A program made the translations under genes and the position numbers. Below the pieces are notes generated by a model. That model searched no databases and was not told the DNA's origin. It saw nothing but the letters and a program-made list of their open reading frames with translations. From an uncultured Fidelibacterota bacterium (lineage in GTDB: Bacteria > Fidelibacterota > Marinisomatia > Marinisomatales > UBA1611): a stretch of DNA of 45,381 bases. Below, piece by piece: positions 17,102 through 24,337 of this stretch; position 1 is the stretch's first letter; each line of letters opens with the position of its first letter. The stretch covers positions 1-45,381 of the forward strand of contig CACEHW010000001.1 in the NCBI GenBank assembly GCA_902559415.1, written 5' to 3'.

Positions 17102-18067
17102 TTAACCCCTATATAATGACAAGACCCAAATAGCATCTTCCCTACTCATCTCTTTACCTAGTTTTCCTGCTGATACGGCTTGATCTTCATTTCTCTGACC
17201 TAAAAGAGCACAGCCAGTGGGGTTATCGTAGAGGATTGCTCCAATTAAAGCATGCATTATGGCTTCATTTTTAATGTGTGGGAATTTAGCTTCAATTTTT
17301 TTTCGATTAATTTTCATTTTTTTTATAAAGTCAATATTTTTGAACTCTTTAACAGTTTTTCTGAAATCACCTTTTGGAAAATCAGGGATTGTATCGTATT
17401 TACCTGTAAGTATACCATGTTTAATCGGTGAAAAAAAACAAACACCAAGATCATTTATCTTTACATAGTTTTTTAAACCTGATAATTCGTATTCAATATC
17501 ATTCACATTATATAATGGTTGTACTACATCTGGGTCTACATAATTAATAAATTTCATAATTCGTTTTGCTGACCAATCAGAAAGACCTATAAAACGTGTT
17601 TTCCCTTCATCTTTGAATCTAGATATTTGCTCTATCGCCCCATCAAGATATTCATCATTTTTACCAAAATTGCAATGATGTAAATAAAGAAGGTCAACAT
17701 ATTCTGTTTTAAGATTCTTTAATGATTGTTCCATTTTTAACTTCATATAATTGGGATCATACCAGTTTTTATGTGCGCCTTTATCCCAACCTACTTTTGT
17801 GGCAAGAAATATTTCTTTTCTTGAAATTTCATTCCACGTAGAACCTATAATTTTTTCTGAATGGCCCTCTCCATATACATCAGCTGTATCCCAATGGTTC
17901 ATTCCCAAAGAATATGATTTTAATAATGCATTCTTTGAGTCTTGATCGGTTTGATTAGACCAACCAATATTTGACCCACCACTAGTATTCTGCTTACCAT
18001 GCGACCATGCGCCAAGGCTTATTATTGACACTTTTTGGTTCGTCCGGCCTAATATTATTTTTTTCAT
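17102..18067 (-). CDS. Aldo/keto reductase
   Basis: The 321-residue TIM-barrel oxidoreductase has the family tetrad: Asp and Tyr in 'HWDTADVYGEGHSE', Lys in 'FLATKVGWDKG' and His in 'LLYLHHCNF'. NADPH-binding C-terminal features are also present ('GCALLGQRNEDQAVSAG'). It probably reduces an aldehyde or ketone with NADPH in the cytoplasm; the substrate is unknown. Start MKKIILGRTNQKVS is typical of the family. It is the first gene of a two-gene minus-strand unit with the methyltransferase and is divergent from the Smr gene (58-bp gap). Confidence 0.92.
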   Translation of the reverse strand: MKKIILGRTNQKVSIISLGAWSHGKQNTSGGSNIGWSNQTDQDSKNALLKSYSLGMNHWDTADVYGEGHSEKIIGSTWNEISRKEIFLATKVGWDKGAHKNWYDPNYMKLKMEQSLKNLKTEYVDLLYLHHCNFGKNDEYLDGAIEQISRFKDEGKTRFIGLSDWSAKRIMKFINYVDPDVVQPLYNVNDIEYELSGLKNYVKINDLGVCFFSPIKHGILTGKYDTIPDFPKGDFRKTVKEFKNIDFIKKMKINRKKIEAKFPHIKNEAIMHALIGAILYDNPTGCALLGQRNEDQAVSAGKLGKEMSREDAIWVLSLYRG

Positions 18068-18125
18068 AATGTAATTAAATAAATAGGTTAAATAGTTACA
18101 TAGAACATATTAAAATTTATCCACT

Positions 18126-18461
18126 ATGAAGCAGGAATATTTAAAAATTTTGGATATTGGCCACAGTGGGAATTCTCCCGATGAAGCAATGACCCTTTTA
18201 GAAATAACAGTCAGCCAGTGTTCTTTTGAGAATAAAACGAAAGCTATTAAAGTTATTACAGGGCATGGTTCTGGGAGGTTGCGTGAGACTGTAAGAAGGT
18301 GGTGCAATGAGCAAGAAGGAAGATTTAAAGAGGTTATTTATGGTGAGGATTATGATATGTTTAATAAAAAAGCTGTTAATATGAGGAGTGATTGTGATCA
18401 ACCTAATGATATTGATTTTGGCAGAAAAAATGCTGCTGTAACGTATATATGGTTAAGGTGA
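18126..18461 (+). CDS. Stand-alone Smr-domain protein
   Basis: The 111-residue protein consists of one Smr domain. The N-terminal strand/helix 'LDIGHSGNSPDEAMTLL' corresponds to the usual LDLHG..eEA segment, and 'IKVITGHGSGRLRETVRRW' carries the GHG[TS]G signature. Smr domains of MutS2 and SmrA/B type nick DNA or cleave mRNA at stalled ribosomes. The usual LDLHG is altered here, so activity is not guaranteed. Its TGA is one base from the ATG of the TPR lipoprotein gene, implying coupled translation. Confidence 0.8.
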   Translation: MKQEYLKILDIGHSGNSPDEAMTLLEITVSQCSFENKTKAIKVITGHGSGRLRETVRRWCNEQEGRFKEVIYGEDYDMFNKKAVNMRSDCDQPNDIDFGRKNAAVTYIWLR

Positions 18462-18462
18462 A

Positions 18463-19050
18463 ATGAAAAAATATATTGAGCCGGGCATCGTTTTTTTAAC
18501 AATTATAGTTTTACAATTATTGAGTTGTGCGGGCACAAATTATAAAAGATTAAGTTTAGAAGACCCTAATGCATTAATTGCAATTGAAGACTCTTTATTA
18601 TCGATAGATAAAAACAATCAAAGTATTAATGAGGCAATAGTTATTGCAAATAATAATGTTGCTAAGAATTATCTTGATAGTAACGAATTATCTTTGGCTG
18701 TTAAACATTTTGAAAAATCTATATCAATTAATGAAGAAAATAAAGATTCTCAATATGGGTTAATGGTAGCTGAAGGGAGGTTGCTAATAAAAAAGGGTAA
18801 TAAAAATGGTATTTGGGATGCTATTGAAAAGCTATCAAGAGCATCTTCTATCTATCCAAAACAGGGCGAACCCTTTTATTGGATTGCTGTTTCATATACA
18901 AAATTAGGTGATACTGAATTTGATCTTATACTTGAATCTTATGAAAAATCTTTATCTTTAGAATTAGATGAAAATATTAAATCTGAAGTAGAAGAAAACT
19001 ATAAAAAAGCAAAAAATCGAAAAAATAAATTAGATTCATTTTGGAAATAA
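18463..19050 (+). CDS. TPR-repeat lipoprotein
   Basis: The 195-residue protein has a lipoprotein signal ending 'LQLLSCAG'. It then has helical tetratricopeptide-like repeats, for example 'NYLDSNELSLAVKHFEKSIS' and 'EPFYWIAVSYTKLGDTEFDL'. It is predicted to be a periplasmic-facing lipoprotein adaptor. It ends 54 bp before the -35 box of the motor operon promoter, so it is not clearly part of that operon, though its TPR/envelope character matches the first genes there. No specific function can be assigned. Confidence 0.75.
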   Translation: MKKYIEPGIVFLTIIVLQLLSCAGTNYKRLSLEDPNALIAIEDSLLSIDKNNQSINEAIVIANNNVAKNYLDSNELSLAVKHFEKSISINEENKDSQYGLMVAEGRLLIKKGNKNGIWDAIEKLSRASSIYPKQGEPFYWIAVSYTKLGDTEFDLILESYEKSLSLELDENIKSEVEENYKKAKNRKNKLDSFWK

Positions 19051-19104
19051 AATTATATCCACTTCTTCTATTAAACTGACAATATATTAATAATTTATAA
19101 TTTC

Positions 19105-19133
19105 TTGACACGTGATTGATTATTAAGTAAAAT
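19105..19133 (+). promoter_or_regulatory. Near-consensus sigma70 promoter of the FliF/FliG/Mot operon
   Basis: TTGACA (19105-19110) is followed by a 17-bp spacer and TAAAAT (19128-19133). This is 11 of 12 consensus bases with the ideal spacing. The expected start site is near 19140, giving a ~50-nt leader with a GAGGT ribosome site before the ATG at 19189. It suggests strong constitutive expression. Confidence 0.85.
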
Positions 19134-19188
19134 TGCTCCCACTCTGCATTGTAAGATGCTTAGTGACTTAAAATATCCGAGGTAAGAA

Positions 19189-20358
19189 ATGAGATCACAA
19201 TTGAGCTTTATTAGGCGAGTTGTATGCTCGCTGTATGTTCTGTTGCTTTTTGGACACTCTGTGTCTTTGGCTGCAGATAAGTATACTGTTGAAGGTGTTG
19301 TTGAAGGCGCTGATGGCAAGGTACAGGTTAAACTCATCGATGGCGTAAAAGATTACGATGATAAAACTGATAGGAAAGATTCTTTTGAACTAAAAAGAGT
19401 CTTAGCGGGGAAGTACACTCTTCAGGTTATCCAGAAAAAAGAAGTTATTCATGAAGAGTCAATCAATGTAGAAGCAAATATTGATAATTTAGAAGTAAAA
19501 ATAGGTTCTTCTAGTGCTGCGTCTGGAGTAGTTACCAATATAGTTAATCCAGCTACAGAAGCAAATACACCTCAGCTGGCTTCTACACCTGTCCCCGTAC
19601 CCCAAACTGCTGCTTCCAGTGGCGGAGCATCCAATGATTTCATTTTAAATGAATTAAACTTTGAAATAAAAAAATTAACTGCTGAATTCAAACACTTAAG
19701 TCGTGAAATGGATGACTTAAAAGCTTTGAGTAAAATGTGGATTAACCCATTAACTATCTACTCTAAAGAAATTATTTTAAAAAATGGCAGTACTGTTTTT
19801 GGCAAAATTGTTTACCAAGATGATAAGTCTTTAAAGGTAGAAACGTTGGTAGGCTATTTAATTATTAAAAGAGATGAGGTAGTACGAATTGTTGATAATG
19901 TCATTACAGAGGATCAGCAAGAATATGTTCCTGAGCAGATTCGAGAAAGCTATGCACCTCCTCCTATGCCAAAATTAACAGTTCCTAAATATACTTCATC
20001 AAGCGTTTCTAGCAGGGATGCTGGAGAAAAATTTTCTGCTAATTGCGTTCTTATGGGTAATATTTCTGAAAAGAAAGATAGCCAGGGAAATGTTGTTTTT
20101 AATGGTGAGATTAAGAACATAGGTGGTCGCAGAGCAGATTTTGTTAAAATGGATTTCGTGTTCAGAAAAAATTGGAGCGGGGAGACCCGAACTTTAACGA
20201 CCTTCATTCAGGGTTCTTATAACACTTTTGATAGTGGTATTGTTTCTGACGCTAGTTTATTACCTGGAGCTCTTGGGAGATTTGAATTATATGTTCCACA
20301 AGACTTTGGTTCATTTATTGGTTACTCTTATGTAATTGATTGGGAAGAATATCAGTAG
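19189..20358 (+). CDS. Secreted protein with carboxypeptidase-regulatory-like N-terminus and FxLYD-like C-terminus; first gene of motor operon
   Basis: The 389-residue protein has a signal peptide (cleavage near 'SVSLAAD'). A small beta-domain follows ('YTVEGVVEGADGKVQVKLID', ~30-105), then a Ser/Pro/Thr-rich linker and a short helical segment (~150-180). Next is an Sm/SH3-like strand set ('LKNGSTVFGKIVYQDDKSLK'), and finally an FxLYD-like beta-sandwich (~285-389: 'FNGEIKNIGGRRADFVKMDF'). No enzyme motif is seen. It is predicted to be a periplasmic or outer-envelope binding protein. It is the first gene after the strong promoter at 19105, and the next gene begins within ~10 bp of its stop, placing it in one transcript with motA, motB and the FliF/FliG-like genes. 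Confidence 0.8.
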   Translation: MRSQLSFIRRVVCSLYVLLLFGHSVSLAADKYTVEGVVEGADGKVQVKLIDGVKDYDDKTDRKDSFELKRVLAGKYTLQVIQKKEVIHEESINVEANIDNLEVKIGSSSAASGVVTNIVNPATEANTPQLASTPVPVPQTAASSGGASNDFILNELNFEIKKLTAEFKHLSREMDDLKALSKMWINPLTIYSKEIILKNGSTVFGKIVYQDDKSLKVETLVGYLIIKRDEVVRIVDNVITEDQQEYVPEQIRESYAPPPMPKLTVPKYTSSSVSSRDAGEKFSANCVLMGNISEKKDSQGNVVFNGEIKNIGGRRADFVKMDFVFRKNWSGETRTLTTFIQGSYNTFDSGIVSDASLLPGALGRFELYVPQDFGSFIGYSYVIDWEEYQ

Positions 20359-20368
20359 ATCTTTAAAT

Positions 20369-21247
20369 ATGTATAGGTATTTATATATTATTTTAATTTG
20401 TTTATTTTCTGGTGTTTTTTGTCAGAATACTAATGGAGACACTTTTTTCTTAGATATGGGGGTTGTAATTAAATCAGAAAATGAAACAACTAATTCAAGC
20501 GGGTTAATTGGCAACACTTCTATTGAGAAATCTAATCGCCTCATCCAGAGAAAAAACACTGGATCTATTTACATGGCAACAACCTCCGATTTGATTTCAA
20601 CTATTGATAGGATTACTGATCAGGTTACAGTTATTGAGAAAGAGTTTGAATCAAAATTAGATAAGTTAGAAATTGAAAACTCTAATTTGAGAAATCAAAT
20701 TGTTAGTTTAAAACAAAGATTAAATATTGAAATTTTAGATGCGAAATCAATTGAAGCTGATTTAGTTAAGCCAGAAACAAATTCTTTAATTCCATCTACA
20801 ATTATATCAGAAACAACCGGATTAATTGAGGTAGTTGAGCCTCAAAGTGAGAATCCTATACATAAAATAGTATTGAAAGAATTCAATAATGATATTTACA
20901 CTGAGGGTGTTATATATTATAACAATGAGCAATATGATAAATGTATAGAATCTCTTAGCTCCTTGCCCTTAGATAAAAAAGAAATAAGGAGCACGAGTAA
21001 GGCATTGTTTTTCCTAGCTGATTCATATGAAAAAGTTGGACGATATAAACGGGCTCTGAGTTGTTTAGAAAGTTTATCATCATTTAATGATGATAATTAT
21101 TCTGAATTAATTCTTTTCAAAAAAGGAATTATTTATAGGGATATTGGGATGAATGATAAAGCACAGAGGGTATTTCAAACCTTAGTTGATTTTTATCCTG
21201 AAAGTGAGTTTAAAATATTTGCAGAACAAGAAATACAAAATATATAA
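20369..21247 (+). CDS. Secreted coiled-coil plus TPR protein (YbgF/CpoB-like layout)
   Basis: I prefer the ATG at 20369 to the ORF-track start at 20336. It gives a clean signal peptide (MYRYLYIILICLFSGVFCQ) and removes a 23-bp overlap with the upstream gene, leaving 292 residues. A coiled coil lies around 'QVTVIEKEFESKLDKLEIEN', and the C-terminal half has TPR-like repeats ('GVIYYNNEQYDKCIESL', 'ADSYEKVGRYKRALSCLESL', 'GIIYRDIGMNDKAQRVFQTL'). The layout resembles CpoB/YbgF, the periplasmic protein co-transcribed with the Tol-Pal system, a related stator-driven machine. It could be a periplasmic scaffold for the motor proteins encoded downstream. The next gene starts 6 bp after its stop. Confidence 0.75.
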   Translation: MYRYLYIILICLFSGVFCQNTNGDTFFLDMGVVIKSENETTNSSGLIGNTSIEKSNRLIQRKNTGSIYMATTSDLISTIDRITDQVTVIEKEFESKLDKLEIENSNLRNQIVSLKQRLNIEILDAKSIEADLVKPETNSLIPSTIISETTGLIEVVEPQSENPIHKIVLKEFNNDIYTEGVIYYNNEQYDKCIESLSSLPLDKKEIRSTSKALFFLADSYEKVGRYKRALSCLESLSSFNDDNYSELILFKKGIIYRDIGMNDKAQRVFQTLVDFYPESEFKIFAEQEIQNI

Positions 21248-21253
21248 GATCAG

Positions 21254-22633
21254 ATGTATAGCAAAAAAAATATTGTAATTATATTAGTTATTGTATCAAG
21301 TGTTTTATTTGCATCTGCTCGAGTAGCTTATACTCGCCCGGGATTAATGATGCGAATTCCAACATCTAGTATCAAGAAGGCCCCTTATATTTTTAGAACT
21401 GGATTTGGAGTAGAACTACATAATTTTGATCCAATAAATACTGCGAAAGGTGTTTACTTTGATATGGAATTCGGGAAGGGGTTTGCTGCTGGGTTTTCTG
21501 CTGTCCAAGGCGGAGATACAACAGCCTTAGATCTTATTGGTGATTCTCAATATTCTCCCCAAGTGGAATTTGGTTTTCATTTTCAACAAAGAATTTTTGT
21601 TTATAATGATATTTCTTTATCTGCAGGTTTGCAAGATATTGTTTTTCAAAACAATCAAGAGGATGAACAAGTATTAAGTTTAAATACTGACCTTTTATCT
21701 TTCTTCCTTGTGTTGGCAAGTGAGAAAGACTTAGGTGATTATAAGATGAGCACTTTCATGGGCTTTGGTACGGGAGGCCTTGGACCAATGGATAGTGTCA
21801 AAGTAATAAGTGATTCAATACAAACGGCAAATGCGGGTGTCTTTGTTGGATTCTTATTGAAAACACCCTACTTCGGTAGAACTGGTGGAATGGATATTGT
21901 GGGTGAATTCGATGGAACAGGTGTCAATGTGGGACTCCGCATCCCCCTTACCTCGGATTACCGCCTGAACCTTGGGTTCGCCCACATAGAGCGTTTACCT
22001 AGTTGGAAAACGCGTTACTGGACCGGTCATCCCGCATTTACTATCGGGTTTGATATGGCAGTACCAAGAACTGGAAGTAGTTCAAGGTCTACTTCTAGTG
22101 GCCCTTCTAGTCAACCATTAATGAGTGGGGGTGTATTAAGCCCTAGAGATGGTTCAGTGCCTGCTTACATGGATTCTACAATTGCAATGGCTGACTATAC
22201 AGTGCTATCGCTAAGGGATTCAATGTTGATGATGAATAATGAAATGCGGAATCTAATGGTTCAGCTATCTGCTCTTGAACAGGAATCTCAATTTCTTGTT
22301 GATTCTTTAAAGCAGTTGAAGCTTGGTAAAAATGTTGCAGAAAAAAATATGAATGAGGCAATGAGGCACCTTTCAAGGAGTCTGCGTTATTTTTATGCTG
22401 GAGATTTCCGTGAAGCTTTAAAGGAAGTTGATTTATCATTGGAACTGAAGCCTGATTTAGCTTTAGCTTACGCTAGGCGTGGTTCTATATATTACAAGTT
22501 AGGTGATGTTCAAAGGGCCACCATTAATTGGAATCTTGCACTCAGGCTCGACCCTGAGTACGATGATGTTAGAAATATATTAAAAGCGCTTCACGAGAAT
22601 CGTCTCAAAGAAGCAAATTTGTTTGAGGAGTAA
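21254..22633 (+). CDS. Predicted outer-membrane barrel protein with coiled coil and C-terminal TPRs
   Basis: The 459-residue protein has a signal peptide, then ~260 residues of alternating amphipathic strands ('GVYFDMEFGKGFAAGFSAVQ', 'VGLRIPLTSDYRLNLGFAHI'), suggesting an outer-membrane beta-barrel similar in style to YjbH-type barrels. A Ser-rich linker (~275-300) leads to a coiled coil (~315-370) and two to three TPRs ('SLRYFYAGDFREALKEVDLS', 'ARRGSIYYKLGDVQRATINW'). The barrel assignment is inference. With motA starting 3 bp downstream, it is a candidate outer-membrane partner linking the motor to the surface. Codons 21920-22050 are unusually rich in C-ending triplets compared with the flanks. 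Confidence 0.7.
   Translation: MYSKKNIVIILVIVSSVLFASARVAYTRPGLMMRIPTSSIKKAPYIFRTGFGVELHNFDPINTAKGVYFDMEFGKGFAAGFSAVQGGDTTALDLIGDSQYSPQVEFGFHFQQRIFVYNDISLSAGLQDIVFQNNQEDEQVLSLNTDLLSFFLVLASEKDLGDYKMSTFMGFGTGGLGPMDSVKVISDSIQTANAGVFVGFLLKTPYFGRTGGMDIVGEFDGTGVNVGLRIPLTSDYRLNLGFAHIERLPSWKTRYWTGHPAFTIGFDMAVPRTGSSSRSTSSGPSSQPLMSGGVLSPRDGSVPAYMDSTIAMADYTVLSLRDSMLMMNNEMRNLMVQLSALEQESQFLVDSLKQLKLGKNVAEKNMNEAMRHLSRSLRYFYAGDFREALKEVDLSLELKPDLALAYARRGSIYYKLGDVQRATINWNLALRLDPEYDDVRNILKALHENRLKEANLFEE
22625..22630 (+). promoter_or_regulatory. Shine-Dalgarno GAGGAG for motA
   Basis: GAGGAG lies 6 bp upstream of the motA ATG (22637) and overlaps the last codons of the preceding gene. It supports the chosen start and tight translational coupling. 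Confidence 0.8.
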
Positions 22634-22636
22634 TTT

Positions 22637-23425
22637 ATGGATATTGCATTAATTGTTGGTGTTATTCTAGGTCTTGCTGCTATGATTGGTAGTATTGCTT
22701 ATGCTCTATTTGTTGAGGGCTCAGCAGGGGGGTTCGGTAATTTTTTATCTGCGCCAAGTTTTGGAATCGTTTTTGGGGGTATGATTGCATCAATATTTGT
22801 TGCGTTCCCTATGCCGCACGTTGTTGCGCTAGGTAAGGCAATCGGCGCAGTATTAAAACCCGCTGATGATAAAATGGGGCCCTTAGTCGATGAAGCAGTT
22901 GACGTTGCTGATGTTGGCAGAAAAGGCGCTGCTGATTTAGAAAAAGCAGTTGATGGCATTAGAAATTATTTTTTTAAAGATGGTGTGCAAATGGTTGTTG
23001 ATGGTTATTCTCTTGATGAAATAACTGAAATCATGGAGACTAGAATTGAATACAGGGAAAAAAGAGAGAATGTCCAAAAGTCAATGTTAAAATCTATGGG
23101 TGATCTAGCACCAGCATGGGGTATGGTAGGTACTCTTATTGGTCTGGTTCTTATGTTAGCTGGTTTTGGTGGTGAAGGTGGAGCAGATAACCTTGGTGGT
23201 GGTATGGCAGCTGCTCTAATTACTACTCTTTATGGCGCTGTGTTTGCTAATTTATTTTTTCTTCCTATGGCTGATAAAATGGGTAATAAAACAACTCAAA
23301 CATCAATGTCAGCGGCTCTTTTAGTAGAAGCGGCTAGATTGATTCACCAGAAAAAACACCCACTCATTGTAAGAGAAAAGCTAAACTCATTTATTCCTCC
23401 AGGAGAATGGAAGACAGAGGGCTAG
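22637..23425 (+). CDS. motA: MotA-family stator subunit
   Basis: The 262-residue protein has four predicted TM helices: two near the N-terminus ('LIVGVILGLAAMIGSIAYAL', 'IVFGGMIASIFVAFP') and two near the C-terminus ('APAWGMVGTLIGLVLMLAGF', 'ALITTLYGAVFANLFFLPMA'). The cytoplasmic loop has 'FKDGVQMVVDGYSLDEITEI' and 'RIEYREKREN', matching true MotA proteins rather than the shorter ExbB/TolQ. Conserved prolines and the GMVGTLIGL signature are intact. MotA5MotB2 complexes use ion flow to turn FliG. The gene sits with motB, FliF-like and fliG genes but with no flagellar structural gene, so the driven object is probably not a flagellum. Confidence 0.93.
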   Translation: MDIALIVGVILGLAAMIGSIAYALFVEGSAGGFGNFLSAPSFGIVFGGMIASIFVAFPMPHVVALGKAIGAVLKPADDKMGPLVDEAVDVADVGRKGAADLEKAVDGIRNYFFKDGVQMVVDGYSLDEITEIMETRIEYREKRENVQKSMLKSMGDLAPAWGMVGTLIGLVLMLAGFGGEGGADNLGGGMAAALITTLYGAVFANLFFLPMADKMGNKTTQTSMSAALLVEAARLIHQKKHPLIVREKLNSFIPPGEWKTEG

Positions 23426-23434
23426 GGCTTATTT

Positions 23435-24316
23435 ATGGCTGGCGCAGAATTTAAAAAAGGATATAATAAAGGTTTTGAAGATGGGGCTAACTCCGTTGAA
23501 GAGGGGCTTCCAGGATGGTTTGGAACTTTCGCAGATATGATGACCCTTTTGTTTGCGTTTTTCGTTTTATTAGCTGCTATTTCTACAATGGATCCTGTAA
23601 AGTTGCAAGAAATGTCAAATTCAGAAGGGAAGTCGCTTGGTAGTAAAATTAAATCTTCCGGTAAAGCAGAAGAAGAGGGGGAGTTTGAACCAATTAAAAA
23701 TTTAGCTGCAATGAAAAAAGAGATGGAAGAGACAATAGAAGAAATGAAGAAAGAAAACCCAAAAGGTGATCCGCCTATCGATATACAAACTAGCTCAAAA
23801 GGTTTGATTGTAAATATTAAAGGTGATTATGCATTCCCTATTGGTAAAGCTTCAATGAAAGAAGAATTAAAAGGACTTCTAGATGAAGAAATTATTCCAA
23901 AAATTCAAGCTAGCCCATTCCAGGTTGAGGTAGCTGGACATTCTGATTCTGATAGGATGCCTAAGAAATGGAGAAAAAACTTTGCTACTAACTGGGAATT
24001 ATCAGCAGCTAGAGGAGCGAGTGTTGTTAGGTATATGATTGATAAAGGAGTACCAGCTCCAAGATTATTAGCAGCTGGTTATGGTCCGTGGGCGCCTCAT
24101 GGGTTAGATAGCGTAAAAAAACAAAATCCTATGTGGAACCCATTAACATTAACCTGGAAAGACCCAGTATTAACTAAGGATGGTAAAGAGATGCCAACTG
24201 TCTTGGGTCTTAATATGAATGAAAGAATGAAATCTAAAAACAGAAGAATTCAAATTACTTTTTTAAATCCGCCACATCATGGTAAGGGGCGGTCAGCAAC
24301 AAGCTATGAAGATTAA
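23435..24316 (+). CDS. motB: MotB-family stator subunit with OmpA-like peptidoglycan-binding domain
   Basis: In this 293-residue protein the single TM segment is preceded and opened by 'LPGWFGTFADMMTLLFAFFV'. Asp34 is in the position of the proton-carrying Asp32 of E. coli MotB. A plug/linker region (~60-115) leads to an OmpA/MotB C-terminal domain with 'QVEVAGHSDSDRM', 'NWELSAARGASVVRYMIDKG' and 'MKSKNRRIQITFL'. An insert between the last motifs ('KKQNPMWNPLTLTWKDPVLT') is unusual. It should anchor MotA to peptidoglycan and form the ion path. It starts 9 bp after motA. The intact Asp and anchoring domain argue for an active stator. Confidence 0.93.
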   Translation: MAGAEFKKGYNKGFEDGANSVEEGLPGWFGTFADMMTLLFAFFVLLAAISTMDPVKLQEMSNSEGKSLGSKIKSSGKAEEEGEFEPIKNLAAMKKEMEETIEEMKKENPKGDPPIDIQTSSKGLIVNIKGDYAFPIGKASMKEELKGLLDEEIIPKIQASPFQVEVAGHSDSDRMPKKWRKNFATNWELSAARGASVVRYMIDKGVPAPRLLAAGYGPWAPHGLDSVKKQNPMWNPLTLTWKDPVLTKDGKEMPTVLGLNMNERMKSKNRRIQITFLNPPHHGKGRSATSYED

Positions 24317-24325
24317 ATACATACC

Positions 24326-24331
24326 GAGGAG
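24326..24331 (+). promoter_or_regulatory. Shine-Dalgarno GAGGAG for the FliF-like gene
   Basis: GAGGAG lies 6 bp upstream of the ATG at 24338, in the 21-bp gap after motB. It fixes the start of the FliF-like protein at a position giving an N-terminal transmembrane helix. Confidence 0.8.
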
Positions 24332-24337
24332 TATTTC

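Noticed and set aside
20336-20368. Upstream start codon for the coiled-coil/TPR gene
   Set aside because: It would add MIGKNISRSLN before the signal peptide and overlap the previous gene by 23 bp. The ATG at 20369 gives a proper signal sequence.
23435-24316. OmpA-type porin or Pal
   Set aside because: There is no barrel or lipobox. The N-terminal TM helix with 'FADMMTLL' and the position after motA identify MotB.
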